The translations under genes and the position numbers were made by a program. A stretch of 10,449 nt of DNA from GCA-2684655 sp051278165 (GTDB lineage: Bacteria > Planctomycetota > UBA1135 > UBA2386), in NCBI GenBank assembly GCA_051278165.1, contig JBNMNW010000210.1, forward strand, positions 1-10,449, written 5' to 3'. Under the pieces are notes generated by a model that saw nothing but the letters and a program-made list of their open reading frames with translations, did not search any database and had not been told where the DNA came from. Below are positions 1 through 6,888 of the stretch, in pieces. Within the stretch, counting starts at the first letter, position 1. Every line of letters begins with the position of its first letter.

Positions 1-1
1 T

Positions 2-106
2 GCCGAGAACGCGCCGACTGGCCTCGTACGGGGCGAGTTGGTGGTGAAGTTGAACCACCCGCTGATCAAAGAAAAGCGCATCGTGTTTAATGGGTTCGTT
101 CGCTAG
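2..106 (+). CDS. C-terminal end of an unidentified protein (partial)
   Basis: An open frame enters from the left edge and ends at a TAG at 104-106, leaving 34 residues. The visible tail reads roughly G-x-L-V-x-G-E-L-V-V-K-L-N-H-P-L, then charged residues, then I-V-F-N-G-F-V-R. A beta strand ending in a hydrophilic N-H-P turn, followed by a last strand with an N-G-F-V finish, resembles the ends of DUF1573/Ig-like periplasmic domains (TNxP turn, then V-x-G-x-V). That family assignment is a guess from 34 residues. The stop codon lies inside the palindrome of the first repeat copy (98-111), so the last residues (F-V-R) are encoded by repeat sequence. The other two plus frames here look less protein-like; one stops at 88-90. 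Confidence 0.5.
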   Translation, partial: AENAPTGLVRGELVVKLNHPLIKEKRIVFNGFVR

Positions 107-184
107 CGAACGGACGGCTTCGGGTTTGTTCGCTAGCGAACGGACGGCTGTTTTGTTTGGGTTCGTTCGCTAGTCAGCGAACCC
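98..184. repeat. Three tandem copies of a palindromic repeat
   Basis: The 14-base perfect palindrome gttcgctagcgaac occurs at 98-111 and 128-141, each followed by the same eight bases ggacggct (112-119 and 142-149). This gives two identical 22-base units with a 30-base period. A third, diverged copy is at 165-182, where the two half-sites gttcgct and agcgaac are separated by agtc. That copy also allows an alternative stem, gggttcg (159-165) with cgaaccc (178-184). The first copy overlaps the stop codon of the upstream gene. A T-rich stretch, tgttttgttt, follows copy two (149-158), so the block could end transcription of the upstream gene. It could equally be a small dispersed palindromic (REP-like) element. 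No other copy was seen in this window. Confidence 0.8.
128..158 (+). terminator. Possible terminator formed by the second repeat copy
   Basis: The palindrome at 128-141 could form a short stem in the plus-strand transcript, and a T-rich run (tgttttgttt) follows about 8 bases later. The position, just after the upstream stop codon at 106, suits a terminator. The gap between stem and T-run and the lack of a natural loop make it non-canonical. Confidence 0.3.
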
Positions 185-195
185 ACGGCAGTCCA

Positions 196-215
196 GAGTT
201 CTTAGCCGTGAACTC
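196..215. repeat. Short dyad in the leader before the ligase gene
   Basis: The half-sites gagttc (196-201) and gaactc (210-215) are exact inverted repeats around an 8-base spacer. They lie in the 233-base stretch without a gene between the first stop codon and the ligase start. They could be an operator or a weak RNA hairpin of the ligase leader. No T-run follows, so a terminator role is unlikely. I see no convincing -35/-10 pair in the rest of the stretch. Confidence 0.3.
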
Positions 216-339
216 AAGCAACCGATCCCGAGTAGGCGCAGGGCGCCGCCGGGTCGCATGGCAAACGCAGACGTAAGTATCGCTGTCGCGTTGGCCGCCG
301 AGCATGGGTATGGTGCGTTCTCCTCCGAGAGCGTCTCCT

Positions 340-2265
340 ATGGGCCGACAAGACCTTCCAAGCGCATTCTCCGAAGACGAACTTCGCGCATTCATGAAGG
401 CCATTCTGGCCGACGTGCACGCCCTCGAGCGCATGCTCGACGAAGATCGCTTTGAAACCGGTATCCGTCGTATCGGTGCTGAGCAGGAGATGTTCTTGCT
501 CGATCGCCATGGTCGGGCCTGGAACGGCGCCGAGCAGATGATGCAGGCGCTCAAGCACAAGCAGTTCACCTATGAACTGGCTCAGTTCAACCTTGAGGCG
601 AACCTCGAGCCTCAGTTGTTCGGCGGCAAGTGCTTGTCGAAGATGGAGACCGAGCTGACGGATCTGCTGCAGTTGGCGCGGCGCGAGGCTGAGGCGCAGG
701 GCGGGGGCATCGTGCTTGCCGGCATCCTGCCAACGCTGCGGCGGTCGGACTTGACGATCGACAGCATGGTCCAGAACCCGCGCTACCTGGCTCTGAATGA
801 TGCCATGGCGCGGCTTCGCGGCGGCGAGTTTCAGTTCCGCATCAAGGGAGTCGACGAGTTCGATATGACGCATGACAACGTCATGCTCGAGTCGTGCAAC
901 GCTAGCTTTCAGGTGCACTTCCAGGTCGGTCCCAAAGAGTTCGCCAAGCTCTATAACACCGCGCAGGCGATTACCGCGCCGGTGCTGGCGGCTGCAACCA
1001 ATTCACCGGTGTTGCTTGGCCAGCGGTTGTGGCGCGAAACTCGCGTGGCCTTGTTTCAGCAGTCGGTCGATTCCCGTTCGGCCGCGCATCAGCTGCGCGG
1101 TCGGCGCCCGCGGGTCAGTTTCGGTGACGGTTGGGTGCGTGACTCCGTGCTCGAGATCTTCCGAGAAGACATCGCGCGCTTCCGCGTGATGCTTGCGAGC
1201 GATCTCGACGAGGATCCCGAAGCCGTGCTCGATCGTAATGGGGTTCCGGAGATGAACGCACTGCGACTGCACAACGGCACGGTGTATCGCTGGAACCGCG
1301 CTTGCTACGGCATCAGTGAAGGCAAGCCGCACCTGCGCATCGAAGCGCGCGCGTTTCCGTCAGGTCCGAGCCCGGTTGATGAGATGGCGACCGCAGCGTT
1401 CTACTTTGGCTTGATGGCATCGGTGAGCCATGAGTTCGACGACGTCAGCAAAGTGATGTCGTTCGACGACGCCAAGGGCAACTTCGTTGCGGCCGCGCGG
1501 CTTGGTCTACAAGCCAATCTGACTTGGTTCCACGGTCGTGAATACACGGCGCAAGATTTGATCCAGAACGTCTTGTTGCCAAAGGCGCGCGAAGGCCTGC
1601 AGAATGCCAAGGTCGATACCGGCGACATCGATCGGTACCTCGGCATCATTGGCGAACGATGCTCGCGTGGCCGCACCGGTTCGCGGTGGCTGCTCGATTC
1701 GATGAGTTCGATGGGGGAGAAGGGCACCAAGGATCAGCGCATGACGGCGTTGGTGCGCGCGATGCAGAAGCGTCAGGAAGCTCTCGAACCTGTGCACACA
1801 TGGGACCTCGCCGATACCGGCGAGTTCGAGGGTTGGAAGGAGAGCTACAATCTGGTCGGTCAATTCATGACGACCGACCTGTTCACCGTGCACCCCGAAG
1901 ACGTCGTCGATCTTGCTGCGAGCTTGATGGATTGGCGTCATATTCGTCACGTGCCGGTCGAGGACAACAACGGCAAGTTGGTCGGGTTGGTGTCGCACCG
2001 CACACTCTTGCGCATGGTTGGTCAGGGCTTGCGCGGCAGCGAGCGCACTCCGGTGGCCGTCAAGGACATCATGATCAGCGACCCGGTGGCGGTGACGCCG
2101 AGCACCCCAACTCTAGAAGCCATTGAGAAGATGCGTGAGCACCGCATCGGCAGCTTGCCCGTTGTCGAAGACGGTCGCTTGGTCGGCATCATTACCGAGC
2201 GTGACTTGATTCGGGTGGCAGCGATGCTGTTTGAGAAGCATCTGCGCGAGAACGATACCGAATGA
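340..2265 (+). CDS. GCS2-family carboxylate-amine ligase (glutamate-cysteine-ligase-like) with two C-terminal CBS domains
   Basis: A predicted cytoplasmic 641-residue enzyme joining an ATP-dependent amide-forming ligase to a regulatory CBS pair. The ligase part (about 40-470) shows GCS2-type signatures: RIGAEQEM (44-51, with E48 and E50 as likely metal or nucleotide ligands), ESCNASFQVHFQV (184-196), HNGTVYRWNR (311-320) and HLRIEAR (331-337). GCS2 enzymes activate a carboxylate, usually the glutamate gamma-carboxyl, with ATP and couple it to an amine; the substrate here is unknown. CBS 1 spans about 506-565 (GQFMTTDLFTVHP to SHRTLL). CBS 2 spans about 575-630 (VKDIMISDPVAVTP to GIITERDLI). 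Such pairs usually bind adenine nucleotides. The first 12 codons of the longer frame (ATG at 304) look non-conserved, and MGRQ at 340 matches my memory of family N-termini, so I chose 340. No clear Shine-Dalgarno is present. The stop overlaps the next gene's ATG. Confidence is high for the architecture and low for the substrate. Confidence 0.9.
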   Translation: MGRQDLPSAFSEDELRAFMKAILADVHALERMLDEDRFETGIRRIGAEQEMFLLDRHGRAWNGAEQMMQALKHKQFTYELAQFNLEANLEPQLFGGKCLSKMETELTDLLQLARREAEAQGGGIVLAGILPTLRRSDLTIDSMVQNPRYLALNDAMARLRGGEFQFRIKGVDEFDMTHDNVMLESCNASFQVHFQVGPKEFAKLYNTAQAITAPVLAAATNSPVLLGQRLWRETRVALFQQSVDSRSAAHQLRGRRPRVSFGDGWVRDSVLEIFREDIARFRVMLASDLDEDPEAVLDRNGVPEMNALRLHNGTVYRWNRACYGISEGKPHLRIEARAFPSGPSPVDEMATAAFYFGLMASVSHEFDDVSKVMSFDDAKGNFVAAARLGLQANLTWFHGREYTAQDLIQNVLLPKAREGLQNAKVDTGDIDRYLGIIGERCSRGRTGSRWLLDSMSSMGEKGTKDQRMTALVRAMQKRQEALEPVHTWDLADTGEFEGWKESYNLVGQFMTTDLFTVHPEDVVDLAASLMDWRHIRHVPVEDNNGKLVGLVSHRTLLRMVGQGLRGSERTPVAVKDIMISDPVAVTPSTPTLEAIEKMREHRIGSLPVVEDGRLVGIITERDLIRVAAMLFEKHLRENDTE

Positions 2266-3446
2266 CGGGCTTTGTGGCGGCAACCACGATAGATCCTGAA
2301 CCTACTATGAAGCGCGAGCTCGGACGATGGGACTCCGGGCAGCCCGGCCCGACGCTACTGGTAACCGGTGGCGTGCATGGCAACGAACCGGCCGGGGTGT
2401 TCGCGGCACAGCGTGTGCTTGCGCAGCTGCAAGAGCGTGCTCCAGAGATCCAGGGCCGCTTCGTTGCCTTGGCTGGCAACCTTGCAGCGCTTGGTAAGAA
2501 CCGACGGTTCTTGTCGCGCGACCTGAACCGCAGTTGGGATCAAGAGGCTCTCGCGGTCAACCGGGCACGTGACGAGCAGGAGCGTTCGCCCGAGGATCGG
2601 GAGCAGCTGGACCTGATAGCGTGCTTCGTCGAGGTCGAGCGATCTGCGTCGGGTCCGTTGGTCTATGCCGACTTGCACACCTCCTCTGCCGAAGGTTCGC
2701 CGTTCTTGTGCCTCGCCGACACCATCGACAATCGCCGGCTCGCTTTGACTACCGGCGTGCCGATCATACTCGGGATTGAGGAGACGATTGCAGGTGCGTC
2801 GCTCGAGTGGTTTGCCGATCGCGGCATCATGGCGTTCGCCGTGGAAGGTGGTCAGCACGAGAGTGAAGCAGCGATTGCGAACCATGAAGCGGTGCTATGG
2901 GGTCTGCTGGTGCAGCTCGGCATGCTGCCAGAAAGCTTTGTCGACCTCGCACCGCACCGTGAACGTCTGCGCCAGGCGGTTGGTTCCGCGCCGCCAATCG
3001 TCGAGATCGTGCATCGCCACGTGATTGCGCCGAGCGATGAGTTCCGGATGGAGCCAGGCTTCGTCAACTTTGCCGAGGTCGCAAAGGGGCAGCTACTCGC
3101 CAACGATCGCGGTGGTGAGATTCGCGCCAAGCACAAGACGCATGTGATGCTGCCGCTGTATCAAGAACTCGGCGACGACGGCTTCTTCTTGGCGCGCCGT
3201 GTGCGGTGGTTCTGGTTGTGGCTCGCCAAGTTGTTGCGTACCTTCCACGTAGCCGCGCTGCTGCCTCTGATGCCTGGGATCCGGCGCGACCCTAACGATC
3301 ACGACACGATGTTGGCGAACCCAAGCGTTGCGCGATGGTTCGTCGTCGAAGTGTTTCACCTGCTGGGGTTCCGCAAGGAAACGGAGCGGTTTGGCTGTTT
3401 GGCGTTCCGTCGGCGTAGTTCGCGCCGCGTCAACCGAACCCTCTAA
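2262..3446 (+). CDS. Succinylglutamate desuccinylase/aspartoacylase-family zinc deacylase
   Basis: A 394-residue M14-like zinc hydrolase. The zinc site is readable: GGVHGNEPAG supplies H39 and E42, and DLHT supplies H139. The substrate-arginine and fold motif is NRRFLSRDLNRSW (80-92; R82, D87, N89, R90). The likely general-base glutamate is E195 in AVEGGQH. AstE and aspartoacylase cleave N-acyl amino acids, but this divergent member need not use those substrates. A C-terminal extension (about 300-394) includes the aromatic, hydrophobic stretch VRWFWLWLAKLL (314-325) and a late FHLLGFRKE motif; I recall similar tails in relatives found beside GCS2-CBS genes. The ATG overlaps the preceding TGA in an ATGA arrangement, implying translational coupling and a shared pathway. 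A second ATG at 2307 (residue 16) is a less likely start. By inference it hydrolyses the ligase product or supplies its substrate. Confidence 0.88.
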   Translation: MTGFVAATTIDPEPTMKRELGRWDSGQPGPTLLVTGGVHGNEPAGVFAAQRVLAQLQERAPEIQGRFVALAGNLAALGKNRRFLSRDLNRSWDQEALAVNRARDEQERSPEDREQLDLIACFVEVERSASGPLVYADLHTSSAEGSPFLCLADTIDNRRLALTTGVPIILGIEETIAGASLEWFADRGIMAFAVEGGQHESEAAIANHEAVLWGLLVQLGMLPESFVDLAPHRERLRQAVGSAPPIVEIVHRHVIAPSDEFRMEPGFVNFAEVAKGQLLANDRGGEIRAKHKTHVMLPLYQELGDDGFFLARRVRWFWLWLAKLLRTFHVAALLPLMPGIRRDPNDHDTMLANPSVARWFVVEVFHLLGFRKETERFGCLAFRRRSSRRVNRTL

Positions 3447-3527
3447 GGCGCGTGTCGGCGGATGCCCGCGTGGCTTCGTGATGCGTCTAAGGCCTGATCC
3501 TCATCGCCGGCAGCTACCGATGGCAGT
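3447..3527. other. Convergent intergenic gap
   Basis: This 81-base gap separates the 3' ends of the deacylase gene and the dioxygenase gene. I found no strong GC hairpin followed by a T-run on either strand, so a bidirectional terminator is expected by position but not seen. The best inverted repeat (catcg/cgatg, five pairs) is too weak to call. Confidence 0.4.
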
Positions 3528-4643
3528 CTAGCTTTGCGCGAGGTCATAGAAGCCTCGGTCGTGCACCTGCGGGCATAGGTCTGGCGGCAGGAGTAGCGTG
3601 CGCGCCCCCCAGATCTCGGTGAATACGCGGTATTTGAGCGCGGTCTGGTCGATGTAGTCGACACCGTCGCTGCCACCTGTGCCGATGCGCCGGCCAATGA
3701 CACGTTCGACCATGCGCGCATGACGTTGGCGGAACACCAGCGACGCTTGCTCGCACTCGATCAAGCCGTCGATGATCTGGCCCGGCCAACTCAGTAGCGG
3801 CAACTCGCGGTTGCTGTCGACGAACAGGATGGCGGCGCGCAACCTGCGAATGAACGCGCGGCTGTCATCGGCCACGTCTTCGGCTTCAAGGTGCCGCTTG
3901 GCGCCGCGCAGTTGGCCGCAGTAGCGGTCGCGCAATCGCTCTTCGTCTTCCTTGGAGAGTGCCTGCACCGAGATGGCGTGTTGCATGGCGCGCTCATGCA
4001 GTTGTTCATGGCCGCGGTAGTACTGCTCGACCCACTCTTGTACGGTCTGTTCGTCGTTGTCGTCGCCCGGCAGGCTGCCCTGGATCGGGGTGCGGTAGAG
4101 CCAAGAGTTGACGGCGTCCTTCAACGTCGGGGTGTCTTCGATGCGCCGCATGACTCGCGCGTGTGCTGGCGAAGGCGAACCGTCATGGCTGCGCAGGGCG
4201 TCGAGGTAGCTACCTTCCTTGCCGAACGGAATGCGGTTCTCGTCTTGCAGTCCCATCAAGACTTCCATCTCGCGCATCTGAGCCGATTGGAAGCCGCTCG
4301 CCGGGTTGAGCTTGTCGCGGAACATCAGGTAGTCCTGGGTTCCCATGGTCTCCATCAGTTTGAACTGCTGGGCCGCGAGTTCGAAGCACATGGTGATGCG
4401 CTTGAGGCTCTGGGTTGCGCCGGCGAGCGCGTCCTCTGGCACTCGCGGTTTGGCAAACAGGTCGCGGGCGGTGACGAGCTCACGCAGGATCAGTTTGAAC
4501 CACAGCTCATCGATCTGGTGGATGACGATGAAGCGCACCTCGTCGTTGCTGAGGTCGCTCTCGCTGGCGTCAACGCCGCTCTGCAGCGACAGCAATTGTT
4601 CGACGCGGATGTAGTCCCAATAGTTGGCCTTCTTGGCTGGCAT
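3528..4643 (-). CDS. kynA: Tryptophan 2,3-dioxygenase
   Basis: A haem enzyme that inserts O2 into L-tryptophan to give N-formylkynurenine, the first step of the kynurenine pathway. Family landmarks occur in order. YWDYIRVEQLLSLQ (8-21) is the N-terminal helix. FIVIHQIDELWFKL (38-51) contains H42, matching the distal active-site histidine. LNPASGFQSAQMREME (112-127) contains R124, matching the arginine that holds the substrate carboxylate. RHARMVERVIG (307-317) contains H308, the expected proximal haem ligand. GTGGSDG (321-327) contains T322, which contacts the substrate amine. At 371 residues it is longer than compact bacterial enzymes (about 280-300) and nearer the animal size; the extra length lies mainly between about 150 and 300. 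It starts at an ATG with no clear Shine-Dalgarno. No kynurenine formamidase, kynureninase or 3-hydroxyanthranilate gene is in the window, so whether it serves catabolism or NAD synthesis is open. Confidence 0.95.
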   Translation of the reverse strand: MPAKKANYWDYIRVEQLLSLQSGVDASESDLSNDEVRFIVIHQIDELWFKLILRELVTARDLFAKPRVPEDALAGATQSLKRITMCFELAAQQFKLMETMGTQDYLMFRDKLNPASGFQSAQMREMEVLMGLQDENRIPFGKEGSYLDALRSHDGSPSPAHARVMRRIEDTPTLKDAVNSWLYRTPIQGSLPGDDNDEQTVQEWVEQYYRGHEQLHERAMQHAISVQALSKEDEERLRDRYCGQLRGAKRHLEAEDVADDSRAFIRRLRAAILFVDSNRELPLLSWPGQIIDGLIECEQASLVFRQRHARMVERVIGRRIGTGGSDGVDYIDQTALKYRVFTEIWGARTLLLPPDLCPQVHDRGFYDLAQS

Positions 4644-4717
4644 GAACGGAATCTAACCGCGTTGCCGCCAACTGCCATACGAGGGTTGGTTCCCGTGAAC
4701 TTTGCTTCCGGTCAGGC

Positions 4718-4744
4718 CCAGGTTAGCTGGCCATGCTGACCTGG
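4718..4744 (-). other. Ten-pair intergenic hairpin upstream of the dioxygenase gene
   Basis: ccaggttagc (4718-4727) pairs with gctgacctgg (4735-4744) over ten positions, one of them a G-T wobble, around a 7-base loop. It lies between the stop of the second anchored protein and the dioxygenase ATG, 74 bases before that ATG in the minus transcript. No T-run follows, so it is not a standard intrinsic terminator. It could be a leader structure of the dioxygenase mRNA, an operator, or a 3' processing barrier. The decamer ctggccatgc recurs directly at 4727-4736 and 4741-4750, and ggtcag (4710-4715) can pair alternatively with ctgacc (4736-4741). Confidence 0.5.
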
Positions 4745-4774
4745 CCATGCAATTTGGCCCCCGGAGTATCAAGC

Positions 4775-4789
4775 GGCCAGGCTCTGGCC
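4775..4789 (-). terminator. Hairpin directly after the stop of the second anchored protein
   Basis: ggccag (4775-4780) and ctggcc (4784-4789) form a perfect six-pair GC-rich stem with a 3-base loop. It starts 5 bases beyond the minus-strand stop codon at 4797-4795. The position suits a transcription or mRNA 3' end, but no U-tract follows, so efficient intrinsic termination is doubtful. Confidence 0.35.
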
Positions 4790-4794
4790 CCGCA

Positions 4795-6864
4795 TTAGCG
4801 GGACGAGAGGTTGAAGTTGACGGTCGCGCGGTCTTGGCCGGGGCTAACGATCAACTCTTTCGCGCTCTGCTTCATGTCCAGCAGGGCCATGAATGGACTG
4901 TCGGCCGAGTGTCGTGCTGCCGTGACCTTGTAGGTGCCCGGCGGCACGCGCTTCAGCATGATGAAGCGACCGTCGCCGTCGCTGAGCGACTTGGTGCTGA
5001 ACAGGCGGCGCGCAGCCGCAGCCATCGCTTCGGGCGTGTTCGGCTGCGCGGTCGGCACCGCCTGGCCTGCTGGGGCAGGGATCGAAATGACGACCTTGAC
5101 CTGACCAGCTGGGCTGCCGTCGACCGTCGTGATGCCTTCGATCAGCGTGCCCTTCAGTAGCTGGATGACGCCGGCATCGATGACTTCGCCTTCCTGGGTC
5201 AGCTTGATGTCGACCTGCGAACCTTCGCAGTAATTTGGGTGCGAGACTCGCAGCATGTAGTCGGCATAAGACAGCTTGGAGATGCGGAAGCGACCCTGCC
5301 TGTCGGTCGTGACGTTGCGCGACGTGTGCTTCTCCGGGATCATTGCGCGGAACATCTCGAAGATGCCGGTGTTCGCTGCGAGGCCGGCGTTCATGTCGGA
5401 GGCGACGGTCGCGCCTGCGACGGGCTGGCCTTGGTCGTCGATGACCGTGCCAGTGATTTCACCGCCCAACGTCAACACGACCGTGACCTCGATCGGGTCG
5501 GCGCCTTGCTCGACAGTGAAGGGTTCCGACAGCGTCTTGGCGTGGTTGGCCTCCGTCAACTGGAAGCGGAACATGCCCGATGGTAGGCCGTCGATCATGG
5601 CCCACTCGCCGCGATAGCTGCCTGGGTTGATGGTGCGATCCGGGAAGTCGATGACGTTGCCGATGTTGTTCGGGTTGTTCGGGAACGAACGCTTCAGGCT
5701 CAAGCGGTAGCTCTTGATGGCCCGGCCCTTCGCGGTCAACACCTTCAGTCGCACACTGCCGCGCTTGGGCATGACCACCTTGTGGTCTTCGTCCGTCAGC
5801 ACGAGTGGCACGTCGACATCGGCGAAGCGCTTGGCCGAGACTTGCAGTCGGTAGGGGCCGCCGCGCAGCGCTGCGAACTCGAACTCGCCTTCATCATCGC
5901 AGTAGACGGTTTCCGTCTGCGGCGTCTTGGTGCTGAGGCCAGTCGCAACCACCTTGGCGCCGGTGATGCGTTCGCCGCTATCGTCGACTACGACGCCGGT
6001 GATGGTGCGGCCGCGCTCGATCTCAAGGTTGAATTGGTTGGGGGCGTCGACGCGGATCTGCTGGCTGAGTAAGTTCGTTGCCGCATAGCCTGCAGCTTCG
6101 ACCTTCAGATTGACCAGTCCAGTGCGCGGAGCGTTGTCGAAGCGGAAGTTGCCGCCGTCGTCGGTTAGTACCTGAATGCCGTTTTCGCGACCGGGCGTCG
6201 CCGACATGGCATGGGTGCGGTTGCTCGAGTTTAGGTAGACGGTCGCGTTGCCGACCCCGGCCTTCGAAAGCAATTCGATGACGCGGCCTTGCACCACCAA
6301 GCCTTCATCAAGCTGGAGGTCGCCAGCGTCATGCCAGTCGCCACTGCGAAACTTGAGCGGTGACCTGGCGATCTCTGGGTGGGCGTCGCTGACGACGCGC
6401 AGGTCGACGCTCTGGCCGGCCTTGAGTACGCCGAGGGCAAACGAGCCATCTTCGAACGTGACCGAGGTCGCGAGCGGCGGCGACACCTGACCGGTCTTGT
6501 TCTTCAAGAACATGTCGATCGGGTTGGCCATCGCGTTCTCGAGCAACATCACGGTCACGCCGACGGCGGGCTGTCCGTTGGGCAAGAAGACCTTTCCCTT
6601 CACTCCTTGCTCAGCATCCGCGTGGGCGTTGCCGATTGCGCCGGACGCCTCGATTCGCTGTGGCTGGCGTACAGGGTTGCCGGGATCGGCCTTGGCCGTG
6701 TCTGGAGTCGGGGCCTTCGTCACGGCCTCAGGTGTGCCACCATTCGGTGGCGCACCCGGTAGAGATACGGGCGTGACTTCGCCTTGGTTGAGGAGGTAGA
6801 AGGCCCCGCCAGCCGCGGCAGCGACGAGCAGAAGGGGAAGGGCAAGCTTGGCGACGTTAGACAC
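4795..6864 (-). CDS. Membrane-anchored protein of six carboxypeptidase-regulatory-like modules (paralogue 2)
   Basis: A 689-residue protein with a short N-terminus carrying K6, one hydrophobic segment (about 7-25, LALPLLLVAAAAGGAFYLL), a Pro/Thr/Ala/Gly-rich spacer (about 30-85) and a large exported part. The exported part divides into about six beta-sandwich modules: 86-187, 189-284, 286-368, 370-467, 469-572 and 574-689. Most open with G-x-V-x-D-x-x-G-x-P-x-x-G-A-x-V, continue with a D-G-x-F strand and close with P-x-G-x-Y-x-L, the pattern of CarboxypepD_reg/CarbopepD_reg_2 domains. Module 4 is the least typical. No catalytic residues of a peptidase are present, so a structural, adhesive or scaffolding role at the envelope is inferred. 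The start is GTG (6864-6862), just before the hydrophobic segment, with no Shine-Dalgarno. It lies 24 bases after its paralogue and was probably co-transcribed and duplicated with it. Confidence 0.82.
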   Translation of the reverse strand: MSNVAKLALPLLLVAAAAGGAFYLLNQGEVTPVSLPGAPPNGGTPEAVTKAPTPDTAKADPGNPVRQPQRIEASGAIGNAHADAEQGVKGKVFLPNGQPAVGVTVMLLENAMANPIDMFLKNKTGQVSPPLATSVTFEDGSFALGVLKAGQSVDLRVVSDAHPEIARSPLKFRSGDWHDAGDLQLDEGLVVQGRVIELLSKAGVGNATVYLNSSNRTHAMSATPGRENGIQVLTDDGGNFRFDNAPRTGLVNLKVEAAGYAATNLLSQQIRVDAPNQFNLEIERGRTITGVVVDDSGERITGAKVVATGLSTKTPQTETVYCDDEGEFEFAALRGGPYRLQVSAKRFADVDVPLVLTDEDHKVVMPKRGSVRLKVLTAKGRAIKSYRLSLKRSFPNNPNNIGNVIDFPDRTINPGSYRGEWAMIDGLPSGMFRFQLTEANHAKTLSEPFTVEQGADPIEVTVVLTLGGEITGTVIDDQGQPVAGATVASDMNAGLAANTGIFEMFRAMIPEKHTSRNVTTDRQGRFRISKLSYADYMLRVSHPNYCEGSQVDIKLTQEGEVIDAGVIQLLKGTLIEGITTVDGSPAGQVKVVISIPAPAGQAVPTAQPNTPEAMAAAARRLFSTKSLSDGDGRFIMLKRVPPGTYKVTAARHSADSPFMALLDMKQSAKELIVSPGQDRATVNFNLSSR

Positions 6865-6888
6865 GGGAATCAGTCTGAAGACAGGGTT

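Noticed and set aside
98..184. CRISPR array
   Set aside because: The units are palindromic, only 22 bases, with 8-15 base gaps too short to be spacers, and no cas gene is present.
304..339. Longer start for the ligase at the ATG at 304
   Set aside because: The 12 extra residues (rich in Pro, Ser and Arg) look unlike the family N-terminus, which I recall as beginning Met-Gly close to the MGRQ at 340. Neither start has a good ribosome-binding site, so this is a preference, not proof.
214..918. 234-codon open frame on the minus strand
   Set aside because: It lies antisense to the ligase, and its composition is the reverse complement of a high-GC coding sequence with no recognisable domain.
3447..3527. 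Bidirectional terminator between the convergent genes
   Set aside because: Expected by position, but no stem longer than five pairs with a flanking T-run could be found.
3891..4739. 282-codon open frame on the plus strand
   Set aside because: It is antisense to the dioxygenase gene, which has every family motif. The plus-strand product is a Leu/Val/Ala/His-rich shadow without a domain.
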